The translations under genes and the position numbers were made by a program. Shown here one piece after another: positions 1 through 5,034 of a stretch of 5,034 bases of DNA. The notes beneath the pieces were generated by a model. The model searched no databases. It worked only from the letters and a program-made list of their open reading frames with translations, and was not told the DNA's origin. This stretch comes from an uncultured Desulfobulbus sp. Its GTDB lineage: Bacteria; Desulfobacterota; Desulfobulbia; Desulfobulbales; Desulfobulbaceae. The first letter of the stretch is position 1; every line of letters begins with the position of its first letter. The stretch is from the NCBI GenBank assembly GCA_946539945.1, contig CAMNHX010000155.1:1-5034 (forward strand), read 5' to 3'.

Positions 1-86
1 ATTTTGGAGAGGTTTGCAGAGATTTGATTAAGTTTCAAGTAAACAGTTCAAACCCGCGGAACCAGACTACAGCTTGCCCATCGGCA

Positions 87-119
87 AAAAAGAGCGGGGT
101 TGTTCTGCCCGCTCTTTTT
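87..119 (+). terminator. Rho-independent terminator with a long A/T-flanked stem
   Basis: A perfect 12-base inverted repeat pairs 87-98 with 108-119 around a 9-base loop (99-107). The GC-rich core GAGCGGG/CCCGCTC is flanked by an A run on the left and a T run on the right, so it has the form of an intrinsic terminator and could work in both directions. It most likely ends a gene lying to the left of the window. One frame reads to a TGA at 25-27, but only nine codons are visible, too few to identify. Only 24 bases separate the hairpin from the methyltransferase start at 144. Confidence 0.8.
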
Positions 120-143
120 GTTTCCCTTTTCCGAGAAAAGAAC

Positions 144-836
144 ATGGACCCGCAAACCCTGCCCCAGCCAGAAAGGGAACTCTACGAACATATTCACAGC
201 CGCGCCAAGGTCCACTTTGAACCGCTCTCCGTGGCTGGCCATCGGCTGAACATTTTGCGCATGACTGATCTGGAAGAGATCCTGGGCGGCAAGAATCCGC
301 TCAAGGACGTTTCCTCCTTTCCCTTTTGGGTGAAGATCTGGGAAGCCTCGCTGGTTCTGGCCGACTTTCTCGCAAGCAGGCCCGATGCAGCAGGCAAAAC
401 GCTTCTGGAACTGGGCGCAGGTTTGGCTGTTCCTGGTCTGGCAGCAGCAGCCTCTGGGATGCAGGTAACTTTGAGCGACTATGAACAGGAAATTCTGGAC
501 TTTGAGCGGGTAAGTGCGGCAGCCAGCAAGGTGACAGCCACGTTTACACTGCTGGACTGGAAAAATCCACCTGCCGACCTGCCGCGCTTTGACGTTCTGG
601 CTGGAGCGGAGATCCTGTTTCGCGAGGAGTTTTTCAAGCCGCTTCTGGCCATCATGCGCCGTGCCCTGAAACCGGACGGGGTCATCTACCTGGCCCATGA
701 CGTGCGCCGCCAAAGTCTGGGACCTTTTCTGAAACTGGCCGAGCGGGAATACCTCATCTCTGCCAGCAAGAAACGGTTGAAAACCTTGGAAAAAGATACC
801 TTTATCATTTTGACCCGACTCAAGCCGCGAGGGTGA
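144..836 (+). CDS. class I SAM-dependent methyltransferase, METTL21/Methyltransf_16-like
   Basis: This 230-residue soluble protein has the signature of a seven-beta-strand (class I) methyltransferase. The aromatic stretch FPFWVKIWEASLVLADFL at about 59-76 matches the tryptophan/alanine-rich region that precedes the fold in the METTL20/21 (Methyltransf_16) family. Motif I, LLELGAGLAVPGL, lies at about 87-99 and forms the SAM-binding glycine loop. SDYEQEIL (111-118) supplies the acidic residue expected to hold the SAM ribose. LLDWKNPP (136-143) and FDVLAGAEILF (149-159) correspond to the family's later motifs, and LKPDGVIYLAHD (175-186) to the strand 5 region. Relatives methylate lysines in proteins or small amines; the substrate here cannot be read from sequence. 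The frame is open upstream to about base 24, but that extension would run through the terminator. I therefore start at ATG 144, preceded by a modest purine-rich GAGAAAAG (133-140). Composition matches the haem genes further right. Its stop is followed at once by the ribosome binding site of the AT-rich gene, so the two may share a transcript. Confidence 0.85.
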   Translation: MDPQTLPQPERELYEHIHSRAKVHFEPLSVAGHRLNILRMTDLEEILGGKNPLKDVSSFPFWVKIWEASLVLADFLASRPDAAGKTLLELGAGLAVPGLAAAASGMQVTLSDYEQEILDFERVSAAASKVTATFTLLDWKNPPADLPRFDVLAGAEILFREEFFKPLLAIMRRALKPDGVIYLAHDVRRQSLGPFLKLAEREYLISASKKRLKTLEKDTFIILTRLKPRG

Positions 837-844
837 GACTTTGT

Positions 845-850
845 CAGGAG
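845..850 (+). promoter_or_regulatory. Shine-Dalgarno site that sets the start of the AT-rich gene
   Basis: CAGGAG ends 8 bases before ATG 859, an ideal spacing. This favours ATG 859 over the in-frame TTG at 841, which would place the site inside the coding sequence. Confidence 0.7.
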
Positions 851-858
851 ATTGCATC

Positions 859-1464
859 ATGCAAGAGTATAAAAACAGAATGAATGAAATATTGCAGAAA
901 ATTGAAGAAGATACCCGAAGATTTCTGGAAGAAAATCCGTCATTGGAATTTTACTCTGTTGGTTTTGACTGTAGCTCTGAATATGCACGGATATTATTAT
1001 GCTTTAATACTGAAGATGCGTTTCAGGAGACTTTGAAACAGTATCAGAAAAAATATGGAGATTCCTATAAGAGTGAGGAATCTGTTTGCCGCCTGCGATT
1101 TAATACCGGAGACTGGGAATATCAAGGAGTTTCGGAATACACGATTTTCAGTGGAGAGGAGTTGCTGGAAATGTATAAGGATGACTACAAGGAAATGGCT
1201 GTTGGTATGAAAAATATTGATTATCAGTTTATATGGAACTTTTGTTTGGAGGAAATGAGTCAGGATGAACACGAGAAAATTTGTACTGATATGATGGATT
1301 TTAACCGTCAACTGATGTTGAATTTCTGTAAAACTCAATGTTTTAAGTCAATTCCAAAGACAGAAAATTTCCAACCGATTTGTATAGACCATGATGAAGA
1401 TGAACTTGATGCGTTGAAACGAACAAAACAGGTGCTTCAATCCGGAACCTTTCAAGAAATTTGA
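859..1464 (+). CDS. DUF4303-like protein of unknown function, probably acquired
   Basis: The 201-residue product is acidic, soluble-looking, and lacks a signal peptide or membrane segments. The N-terminal helix (1-27) ends in a stretch like LEENPSLEFYSVGFD (23-37). This is followed by CFNTEDAFQETLKQYQKKYG (48-67) and LRFNTGDWEYQG (79-90). The order 'FYxxxxD, then FNTE, then a basic-aromatic segment ending in DWxY(H/Q)G' is how I remember the DUF4303 family, small proteins common in Bacillota and other bacteria. The match is from memory and was not searched. The C-terminal half (120-201) is helical in character, with several cysteines (C129, C142, C157, C161, C175) and the acidic run DHDEDELD (177-184). 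DUF4303-type proteins are often lone accessory genes, and some may be immunity-like, but no toxin partner is visible here. Base composition is far lower in GC than both neighbours, suggesting transfer. It is preceded by a good ribosome binding site and lies 22 bases after the methyltransferase stop and 29 bases before the next start, so it is probably read through with them. Confidence 0.7.
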   Translation: MQEYKNRMNEILQKIEEDTRRFLEENPSLEFYSVGFDCSSEYARILLCFNTEDAFQETLKQYQKKYGDSYKSEESVCRLRFNTGDWEYQGVSEYTIFSGEELLEMYKDDYKEMAVGMKNIDYQFIWNFCLEEMSQDEHEKICTDMMDFNRQLMLNFCKTQCFKSIPKTENFQPICIDHDEDELDALKRTKQVLQSGTFQEI

Positions 1465-1493
1465 TTTGTTTGAATACTGTTGATATAGGCAAT

Positions 1494-2180
1494 ATGTATC
1501 CCCTCAATCTGAATCTGCAAGGTCATCCGGTCCTGGTGGTTGGCGGTGGTCGAGTGGCTGAACGCAAGGTTCAGGGTCTTCTGGAGGCCGGGGCAGATGA
1601 GGTGCGCGTGGTCAGCCCGGAACTGACGCCTGCCTTGCAGGAACTGGCGCAAGCTGGTCGTGTGCGCTGGCAGGCGCGGCCCTTTTGCGCTGAAGACACG
1701 GCAGACGCCGTGCTGGTCTTTGCTGCCACGGACGATCCAGAGGCGCAGCAGGCTGTGGTCCAGGCGGCGAGGAATGCGGGGGCTTTGATCAACGTGGCAG
1801 ACGCTCCAGAAGCCTGTGACTTTCAGGTTCCGGCAGTGCTGCGGCAAGGTGAGATTCTGTTGTCAATAGCCACTTCCGGGGCCAGTCCGGCGCTGGCCGC
1901 TGCCCTGAAACGCCAGCTTGCCCGGGAGATTGGGCCGGAATACGCTGTGCTGACCCGGATTCTGGCCGCGCTCCGGCCTTTGGTCGTGGCTCTGCCGCTT
2001 TCAGGCGCAGAGAAAAAGATGCTGTTTCAAAAACTGCTGGAGAGCGATATAGTCCCTTGGCTCCGGGATGGTCGGAAAGGCCGGGCTGCCGCCCATGTTG
2101 CCGCAGTGTTTGCCCCCTTTTTCCCGGTCGGGCCGGTGCTGGACCAACTCCCTGATGCACCCTGGATAGACGCTCCATGA
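1494..2180 (+). CDS. sirC: precorrin-2 dehydrogenase / sirohydrochlorin ferrochelatase-type protein (siroheme synthase N-terminal domain)
   Basis: This cytoplasmic protein of 228 residues is the stand-alone equivalent of the N-terminal half of CysG (also Met8p and SirC). It oxidises precorrin-2 to sirohydrochlorin with NAD+; some relatives also insert iron to make siroheme. It begins with the family's YPLNLNLQGHPVLVVGGG pattern, and the Rossmann NAD-binding loop VVGGGRVAERK spans 15-25. AATDD lies at 77-81. INVADAPEACDFQVPA (99-114) carries D103, equivalent to the aspartate implicated in catalysis in CysG and Met8p. SIATSGASPALAAALKRQLA (124-143) matches the dimer/substrate-binding segment, and a helical tail fills 145-228. 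Length is typical. No uroporphyrinogen methyltransferase domain follows, so that step must be encoded elsewhere. The symbol sirC is given by analogy; whether the protein also chelates iron cannot be told. ATG 1494 is chosen over TTG 1461 because it gives the family N-terminus and avoids overlapping the upstream gene. Its ribosome site is weak (AGG at 1487-1489). The stop overlaps the next start as ATGA. Confidence 0.92.
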   Translation: MYPLNLNLQGHPVLVVGGGRVAERKVQGLLEAGADEVRVVSPELTPALQELAQAGRVRWQARPFCAEDTADAVLVFAATDDPEAQQAVVQAARNAGALINVADAPEACDFQVPAVLRQGEILLSIATSGASPALAAALKRQLAREIGPEYAVLTRILAALRPLVVALPLSGAEKKMLFQKLLESDIVPWLRDGRKGRAAAHVAAVFAPFFPVGPVLDQLPDAPWIDAP

Positions 2181-3001
2181 CAAGCTTTTCCTTTCTCCTC
2201 TTTCTGGCCAGCCTGGCCCTGTACATGCTGGCTGCTGCTGCCTATCTGGTCTTCTTCTTCAAGGAGCAGACCGAAGTGCGGCAGAAGGCCCGGCAGCTCT
2301 TCATGACTGCCTTTACCGTGCAGGCCCTGGGTTTTGCGGCCCGGTACTGCACCGGCGGTTATACGCCCATTGCCACAGTGCATGAGACCCTCTCCTTCTT
2401 TGCCTGGGGACTGGGCTGCTGCTACCTGACCCTCTGCTGGCGCTTTTCCGTGAAAAATCTGGGGGTCTTTGTGAGTCTTCTGGTCCTGCTCCTCATGCTC
2501 GGCGCAGCCCTGGCTTCACGGGATCTCATTCTGCCCTCGCCCACCCTGCAATCTGTCTGGCTGCCGATTCATGCCTCGCTCTCGCTTCTGGCCTACAGTT
2601 TCCTTGCCCTGGCTGGCATTGGCGGGCTGATGTACCTCTTGCAGGAACGCACCATCAAACGCAAGCAGTTTGGTCTTTTGTACAGCCGCCTGCCCTCTTT
2701 GGAAGCCCTGGACAAGCTCAACCACCACAGTTTGAGTGTGGGTTTTGCCTTGCTCACACTGGGCATGATTACCGGCTCTCTCTGGGCCAAACAGGCGCAC
2801 GGCGCATACTGGAGCTGGAATCCAACTGAAACCTGGGCGCTGGCAAGTTGGCTGCTGTACGCAGGACTTTTTCACCAGCGCTTTACTGTGGGTTGGCGCG
2901 GACGCCGGGCTGCCTGGTTCAGTCTGGTCGCGCTTGCGCTTGCGATCTTCACCTTTTGGGGCGTGGCAGTGCTGTTCGCCGGGTATCATGGCCAATTCTG
3001 A
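2177..3001 (+). CDS. ccsA: CcsA/HemX-like cytochrome c assembly membrane protein
   Basis: The 274-residue product is an integral membrane protein of the CcsA/CcmC/HemX family (cytochrome c assembly domain). I can place about eight hydrophobic segments: 4-27, 40-57, 67-88, 95-113, 130-155, 186-205, 219-234 and 247-268. Candidate haem-ligand histidines are H69 (TVHETLSFFAWG), H132 (IHASLSLLAY) and H183/H184 (NHHSLSVGF). The tryptophan-rich haem-handling motif appears as HGAYWSWNPTETWAL (208-222). The usual form, WGxxWxWDPKE, has Trp and Asp where this protein has His208 and Asn215. In System II cytochrome c maturation, CcsA works with a ResB/CcsB partner to deliver haem across the membrane; no partner is present here. 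The gene lies directly before hemA, as does hemX in Bacillus, where HemX lowers the amount of HemA. A HemX-like regulatory role is therefore a real alternative. It starts inside the stop of the previous gene (ATGA) and overlaps hemA by 14 bases, which suggests translational coupling. Family confidence is high; precise role is uncertain. Confidence 0.85.
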   Translation: MTSFSFLLFLASLALYMLAAAAYLVFFFKEQTEVRQKARQLFMTAFTVQALGFAARYCTGGYTPIATVHETLSFFAWGLGCCYLTLCWRFSVKNLGVFVSLLVLLLMLGAALASRDLILPSPTLQSVWLPIHASLSLLAYSFLALAGIGGLMYLLQERTIKRKQFGLLYSRLPSLEALDKLNHHSLSVGFALLTLGMITGSLWAKQAHGAYWSWNPTETWALASWLLYAGLFHQRFTVGWRGRRAAWFSLVALALAIFTFWGVAVLFAGYHGQF

Positions 3002-4325
3002 AACCATTGCGCTGATTGGCGTCAATCACAAGACAGCGCCCCTGGAACTGCGAGAACGACTGGCCTTCCACGAAGGCTACGAGCCTCCTCTCGCTTCGCT
3101 GTCCGGGCTGGAGGAACTGAAAGAGTACTATCTGCTCTCCACCTGCAACCGGGTGGAGATGGTCTTTGTCTGTACCGACACCGCCAAGGCGCGTTCTGCC
3201 CTGTTGACTGCGCTCTTTGCGCCCGGGATCAGCGAGGACGAACTTGCACCCCACCTGTACCAGTATGCAGGCAAGGAGGCGGTGGAGCATTTGTTCCGGG
3301 TTGCAGCCAGTCTGGATTCCATGGTTGTGGGTGAAGCGCAGATTCTGGGACAGCTCAAGACCGCCTACAGGGCAGCAGCCCAAGCCAAAGGCACGCGGCT
3401 CATTTTGAACCGGCTCCTGCATAAGGCCTTTTCCGTAGCAAAACGGGTACGCACTGAAACGCGCATCGGGGCCAGTGCGGTGTCCATCAGTTACGCTGCC
3501 GTGGAACTGGGCCGCAAGATCTTTGGTGATCTCACAGGGAAAAAGGCGCTGCTCATTGGTGCGGGCGAAATGGCGGAACTGGCTGCTGAACACCTCTTGA
3601 CCCACGGTGTCAGTTCGGTCACCGTGGCAAACCGTACTTTGGAGCGGGCAGTCGCGTTGGCGCGGCGCTTTCACGGTCAGGCTGTGGGACTGGCGGAAGT
3701 GCCGGAACAGCTTGGTCAGGTGGATGTGATCATCAGTTCCACTGGTGCGCCTGATCTCATTCTGCGCAAGGAAGAGGTGCGCGGTGTAATGCGGGGGCGT
3801 CGAAACCGACCCCTGTTCTTTATCGACATTGCCGTGCCCCGTGACCTGGACCCTGCCATCAACGAGTTGGACAACGTCTATCTGTATGACATTGACGACC
3901 TGCAAGGCGTGGTGGACCTGAACAAGGCAGACCGTGAACGCGAGGCAGTGAAGGCAGAGCGCATTATTGCCGAAGAGGTGCTGAAGTTCGAGCGCTGGCT
4001 GGAAAACCTGGAGACCACACCCACCATCAGGCAGTTACAGGCGCAGGTGGAGGCCATGGTGCGGCTTGAGACGGCCAAGACCGCAAACCGTTTGAATCTG
4101 CACAGTGAGGCAGACCAGGCTGCGCTGGACCGTATGGCCCAAGCCCTTGCCAATCGCCTGCTGGCCAATCCGCTGTGCTATCTGAAGGCCGATACACGGC
4201 GGATAGGGCTTCAGGAGCGCATTCATCTGGTGCGCAGCGTGTTTGCCCTGGATGAGATTGCGGAGACCAGACCAGAAGAGTCTCCAGTTGCATCTGGCGC
4301 AGGACCGGAAAGAGGCAAGGCATAG
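2988..4325 (+). CDS. hemA: glutamyl-tRNA reductase
   Basis: HemA reduces glutamyl-tRNA(Glu) with NADPH to glutamate-1-semialdehyde, the committed step of C5-route tetrapyrrole synthesis in the cytoplasm. The product is 445 residues, normal for the family. The N-terminal catalytic domain holds IGVNHKTAPLELRERLAF (10-27) and YYLLSTCNRVE (47-57), whose Cys53 should be the thioester-forming nucleophile. AASLDSMVVGEAQILGQLK (106-124) is the highly conserved glutamate/tRNA-recognition segment. The NADPH-binding domain shows ALLIGAGEMAELAAEHL (187-203), VANRT (213-217), DVIISSTGAPD (246-256) and FFIDIAVPRDLDP (277-289). The spinal helix and dimerisation domain run from about 315 to 422. The last 20 residues are a loose Glu/Pro/Gly-rich tail. 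The start at ATG 2988 gives the standard family N-terminus and lies within the last codons of the membrane-protein gene; the ribosome site is weak (CCGGG), consistent with coupled translation. No key residue is missing. Haem or HemX-like feedback is plausible for this enzyme, but no regulatory site is visible. Confidence 0.97.
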   Translation: MANSETIALIGVNHKTAPLELRERLAFHEGYEPPLASLSGLEELKEYYLLSTCNRVEMVFVCTDTAKARSALLTALFAPGISEDELAPHLYQYAGKEAVEHLFRVAASLDSMVVGEAQILGQLKTAYRAAAQAKGTRLILNRLLHKAFSVAKRVRTETRIGASAVSISYAAVELGRKIFGDLTGKKALLIGAGEMAELAAEHLLTHGVSSVTVANRTLERAVALARRFHGQAVGLAEVPEQLGQVDVIISSTGAPDLILRKEEVRGVMRGRRNRPLFFIDIAVPRDLDPAINELDNVYLYDIDDLQGVVDLNKADREREAVKAERIIAEEVLKFERWLENLETTPTIRQLQAQVEAMVRLETAKTANRLNLHSEADQAALDRMAQALANRLLANPLCYLKADTRRIGLQERIHLVRSVFALDEIAETRPEESPVASGAGPERGKA

Positions 4326-4396
4326 GACTTGAGCGCATCGTTCCGGCGGGTGATGTGTCGGGTTCCTGGAGCCACTTCAAACGGTGCTGGCAACAC

Positions 4397-4402
4397 AAGG
4401 GA
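4397..4402 (+). promoter_or_regulatory. Shine-Dalgarno site that sets the start of the last gene
   Basis: AAGGGA lies 4 bases before ATG 4407 and is the best ribosome binding site near the start of the final gene. It favours ATG 4407 over the in-frame upstream starts TTG 4329 and ATG 4353. Confidence 0.5.
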
Positions 4403-4406
4403 TGAC

Positions 4407-4955
4407 ATGGCTTTCAGAAGTACCGAACAGGCGACACAGAGCGAGGCAGACAAGAAGCGGGCAGCCCTTCTGGCAGACGAACTCCTTCTGATACAGAGCA
4501 GCGGCGAACTGCCAGAACCGGCTTTGCACGGAAGCCTGTTTTATTTACAGGAAGCCGAAGACGGCCCGCGCCTGCACCTGACACGGGAAGAACGGCGCGA
4601 ACTGGAAGAGGCAGCGGCTCGTTGTTACGAGAATATCATCCGCCGCGACTTGAACCTGGAAAACCGGGACCAACGCCGTTTTCGTGGTCTTGCCCGTGCT
4701 TGGGTCAACTGGCAACGCTACACTCGCTTCTGCGCCCGCTCCGGGCTGACGATCTGCAGTACCTTTCAGGCAGAAGCAGGCAGGGCGCTTGTTTCCTATC
4801 TGGTTCAGGAAGGCGCGGAAGTGGCACGAGGCGAGCGTGACTCCTCAATCAACTGTCTGGTCTGCGACCTGCACGAACTGGCAACAGCCTTGCAAACTGC
4901 CGACCAGCTCCCATCCGGCTGGGAAAACTTGTGTCCGCAGGCAGTGGAGTCTTGA
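4407..4955 (+). CDS. conserved-looking protein of unknown function downstream of hemA
   Basis: I do not recognise this 182-residue protein. It is soluble-looking, with no signal peptide or membrane segment, rich in charged residues and probably mostly helical: about 12-30, 59-80, 86-112, 119-138 and 150-167. A dense central block reads CYENIIRRDLNLENRDQRRF (73-92), then RGLARAWVNWQRYTRFCARS (93-112), with two tryptophans and many arginines. It has six cysteines (C73, C109, C117, C150, C153, C176), including a CLVC pair at 150-153. One CxxC and no matching ligand cluster is too little to claim metal binding. Composition and codon use match hemA, so it looks native. It follows the hemA stop by 81 bases, or by only 3 if TTG 4329 is used, and is likely in the same transcript. 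The chosen start rests on the AAGGGA site; starts at 4329 or 4353 would add 26 or 18 residues of poorly structured N-terminus. Its place beside hemA hints at a link to tetrapyrrole or cytochrome metabolism, but the protein itself shows nothing to prove it. Confidence 0.7.
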   Translation: MAFRSTEQATQSEADKKRAALLADELLLIQSSGELPEPALHGSLFYLQEAEDGPRLHLTREERRELEEAAARCYENIIRRDLNLENRDQRRFRGLARAWVNWQRYTRFCARSGLTICSTFQAEAGRALVSYLVQEGAEVARGERDSSINCLVCDLHELATALQTADQLPSGWENLCPQAVES

Positions 4956-4984
4956 ACCGTGCTTCGCACTGAAGGGAAGCTTGC

Positions 4985-5015
4985 AAAATAGCCGACGAGT
5001 TGAATTGCTATTTTT
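4985..5015 (+). terminator. possible weak terminator after the last gene
   Basis: An 8-base inverted repeat AAAATAGC (4985-4992) / GCTATTTT (5007-5014) encloses a 14-base loop and ends in a T run reaching 5015. It lies 29 bases after the stop at 4955. The stem has only two G/C pairs and the loop is long, so termination may be inefficient. The position after the last gene of the run supports the call. The remaining bases to 5034 are AT-rich with no recognisable gene. Confidence 0.35.
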
Positions 5016-5034
5016 GTAACTTACCGATTTTCCT

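Larger units (their letters stand above)
837..1493. other. low-GC island between GC-rich housekeeping genes
   Basis: Composition drops sharply from just after the methyltransferase stop to just before the start codon of the next core gene. Hand counts give 21 G/C of 60 at 901-960 and 17 of 60 at 1201-1260, against 41 of 60 at 1621-1680. Codons such as TTA, ATA, AAT and TTT are common here and scarce in the neighbours. The island contains one complete gene (859-1464) and little else. I found no transposase, integrase or obvious terminal repeats at its edges, so how it arrived is unclear. Horizontal acquisition is an inference from composition. Confidence 0.7.

Noticed and set aside
1..27. Possible last nine codons of a gene to the left, ending at TGA 25-27
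   Set aside because: Too short to identify, and another frame ends at 29-31. The terminator at 87-119 suggests such a gene exists, but its frame cannot be decided.
40..75. GTTCAAAC followed by ACCA, resembling a tRNA or tmRNA 3' end
   Set aside because: The bases on either side cannot form a T stem or acceptor stem, so this is a chance resemblance.
24..143. N-terminal extension of the methyltransferase by 40 residues from TTG 24
   Set aside because: It would translate through a strong terminator hairpin and adds sequence with no family similarity.
48..860. Long open frame on the - strand opposite the methyltransferase
   Set aside because: Its predicted product has no recognisable motif and is Gln/Cys/Arg-rich, typical of the shadow of a GC-rich gene. 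The + strand frame has clear SAM motifs.
1461..1489. TTGATT and TATAGG with a 17-base spacer, resembling a sigma-70 promoter
   Set aside because: Transcription would begin at or after the ATG at 1494, and both boxes are only 4 of 6 matches in AT-rich DNA.
2949..3905. 318-codon open frame on the - strand within hemA
   Set aside because: It is antisense to highly conserved HemA domains, has a low-complexity His/Gln-rich product and no ribosome site, so it is a shadow.
4329..4406. Upstream starts TTG 4329 and ATG 4353 for the last gene
   Set aside because: The ribosome site before 4407 is better and the added residues look unstructured. TTG 4329, 3 bases after the hemA stop, cannot be fully excluded.
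4959..4969. Small hairpin GTGC-TTC-GCAC after the last gene
   Set aside because: Only four pairs with a 3-base loop and no T run, so it is not convincing as a terminator.

Overview
The window is 5,034 bases of GC-rich, densely coding bacterial DNA with every supported gene on the + strand. The core is an overlapping tetrapyrrole/cytochrome unit: precorrin-2 dehydrogenase (siroheme synthase N-terminal type), then a CcsA/HemX-like cytochrome c assembly membrane protein, then glutamyl-tRNA reductase (hemA). From general knowledge, this order is seen in sulfate-reducing and related Desulfobacterota, whose need for siroheme, haem and c-type cytochromes fits the gene set. That lineage assignment is inferred from gene order and protein character; no rRNA or other marker lies in the window.

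Layout: bases 1-143 hold a clear intrinsic terminator (87-119) that probably closes a transcription unit lying to the left. A class I SAM-dependent methyltransferase of the METTL21/Methyltransf_16 type follows (144-836). Next is a strikingly AT-rich gene (859-1464) for a 201-residue protein that resembles the DUF4303 family. The GC-rich core comes after it: precorrin-2 dehydrogenase (1494-2180), CcsA/HemX-like protein (2177-3001, 4-base overlap) and hemA (2988-4325, 14-base overlap). Last is a 182-residue protein of unknown function (4407-4955), followed by a short non-coding tail with a weak possible terminator.

How the genes work together: HemA commits glutamyl-tRNA to 5-aminolevulinate synthesis, the start of all tetrapyrroles. 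The precorrin-2 dehydrogenase diverts uroporphyrinogen III-derived precorrin-2 toward sirohydrochlorin and so to siroheme (and, in many sulfate reducers, to haem by the alternative route). The CcsA/HemX-like protein either handles haem for cytochrome c maturation or tunes HemA. Translational overlap would keep their production in step.

The part that does not fit is the low-GC DUF4303-like gene, which looks like a recent acquisition placed between two housekeeping genes without breaking either. I see no complete undescribed multi-gene system here. The best leads are this acquired gene, the altered haem-binding tryptophan motif in the CcsA-like protein, and the uncharacterised protein downstream of hemA.
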